A stretch of DNA of 5,637 bases, taken from the NCBI GenBank assembly GCA_016880695.1, contig JAEHCY010000499.1, positions 1-5,637 on the forward strand. Reading direction: 5' to 3'. The position numbers and the translations under genes are program-made. The number at the start of each line of letters is the position of its first letter. The stretch's first letter is position 1. Origin of the DNA: Chromatiaceae bacterium (lineage in GTDB: Bacteria; Pseudomonadota; Gammaproteobacteria; Chromatiales; Chromatiaceae). Below, piece after piece: positions 5,259 through 5,637 of this stretch. The notes under the pieces are model-generated. The model was given only the letters and a program-made list of their open reading frames with translations, did no database searches and was not told where the DNA came from.

Positions 5259-5637
5259 ATCAGAATCCTGGTCGTGGAGGATGACGCAAGTCTGGGCGAG
5301 TCGCTTCGGCGAGACCTGAGCGCGGCGGGCTTTGCCGTCGACGTCGCGCAGGACGGGGTGAAAGGTGAGTTCCTGGGGGCGACGGAGCACTATGATCTGG
5401 CGGTGCTCGATCTGGGGCTGCCGTCACTGTCCGGGCTGGACGTGTTGCGCAGCTGGCGCGAGGCAAACAATCCGCTGCCTGTACTCATTCTGACTGCGCG
5501 TGATGCCTGGCATGAGCGCATCGATGGCTTCAAGGCTGGCGCAGATGATTATCTGGGCAAGCCCTTTCACATCGAAGAACTGATTTATCGCATCAAGTCC
5601 TTACTAAAACGGGCTCATGGGCATGCGCCGGGTGTCC
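5259..5637 (+). CDS. Response regulator, OmpR/PhoP class, receiver domain (cut by window edge, no ATG start)
   Basis: The first 126 codons encode a complete receiver domain. If ATC 5259 is read as Met, the N-terminus is (M)RILVVEDD, the usual one for this class. The acidic pocket is Asp8/Asp9 with Glu7, the phosphoacceptor is Asp51 in LAVLDLGLP, the switch Thr is Thr79 in LILTARD, and the conserved Lys is Lys101 in DDYLGKPF. HIEELIYRIKSLLKR then forms helix 5. These features and the 'DDYLGKPF..EEL..R' wording are typical of OmpR-family transcription factors near PhoP and QseB, activated by a membrane histidine kinase. The winged-helix DNA-binding domain and any kinase gene lie beyond the window. 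The frame is open only back to a TGA at 5223-5225, so the start must lie after that, and there is no ATG in that stretch before the acidic pocket. GTG 5274 would delete the first beta-strand and is unlikely. The missing start is the reason a routine caller may skip or mis-start this gene. Confidence 0.92.
   Translation, partial: MRILVVEDDASLGESLRRDLSAAGFAVDVAQDGVKGEFLGATEHYDLAVLDLGLPSLSGLDVLRSWREANNPLPVLILTARDAWHERIDGFKAGADDYLGKPFHIEELIYRIKSLLKRAHGHAPGV

Overview
The window looks like chromosomal DNA from a GC-rich gammaproteobacterium. A Xanthomonadales relative (Rhodanobacter/Dyella/Luteibacter type) is my best guess, from the codon usage and the wording of the response regulator at the right edge. 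This placement is inference only. I see no mobile element, CRISPR array, tRNA or rRNA.

Layout. Left edge: an FMN-dependent nitroreductase-family oxidoreductase (80-664, +), closed by a clear palindromic terminator. Middle: four genes in a row on the minus strand. In their own 5'->3' order they are a three-domain secreted protein (5018-3912), a secreted beta-propeller protein built from repeated W-x-x-P units (3752-2382), a secreted HAF-type repeat protein (2333-1281) and a small four-cysteine Ig-like secreted protein (1182-745). All four have Sec-type signal peptides, no convincing lipobox and no recognisable catalytic domain. The middle two are close enough to be co-transcribed. The gaps on either side of that pair (98 and 159 bp) each hold a sizeable inverted repeat.

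Right edge: a short intergenic region, then the receiver domain of an OmpR/PhoP-class response regulator (+) that runs off the window. Between it and the divergent secreted-protein gene lie a perfect 7+7 inverted repeat and a possible 41-codon ORF. That ORF has a signal-peptide look and a His/Asp-rich tail, and it ends on the regulator's Shine-Dalgarno.

The most notable observation is that the regulator has no ATG, GTG or TTG where one is expected. The codon with ideal Shine-Dalgarno spacing, matching the usual family N-terminus, is ATC. It is either a rare start codon, a sequence error or a start-codon mutation. The main functional theme is a cluster of exported, non-enzymatic-looking beta-rich proteins of unknown role. 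Whether the adjacent two-component system controls them cannot be told from the sequence.
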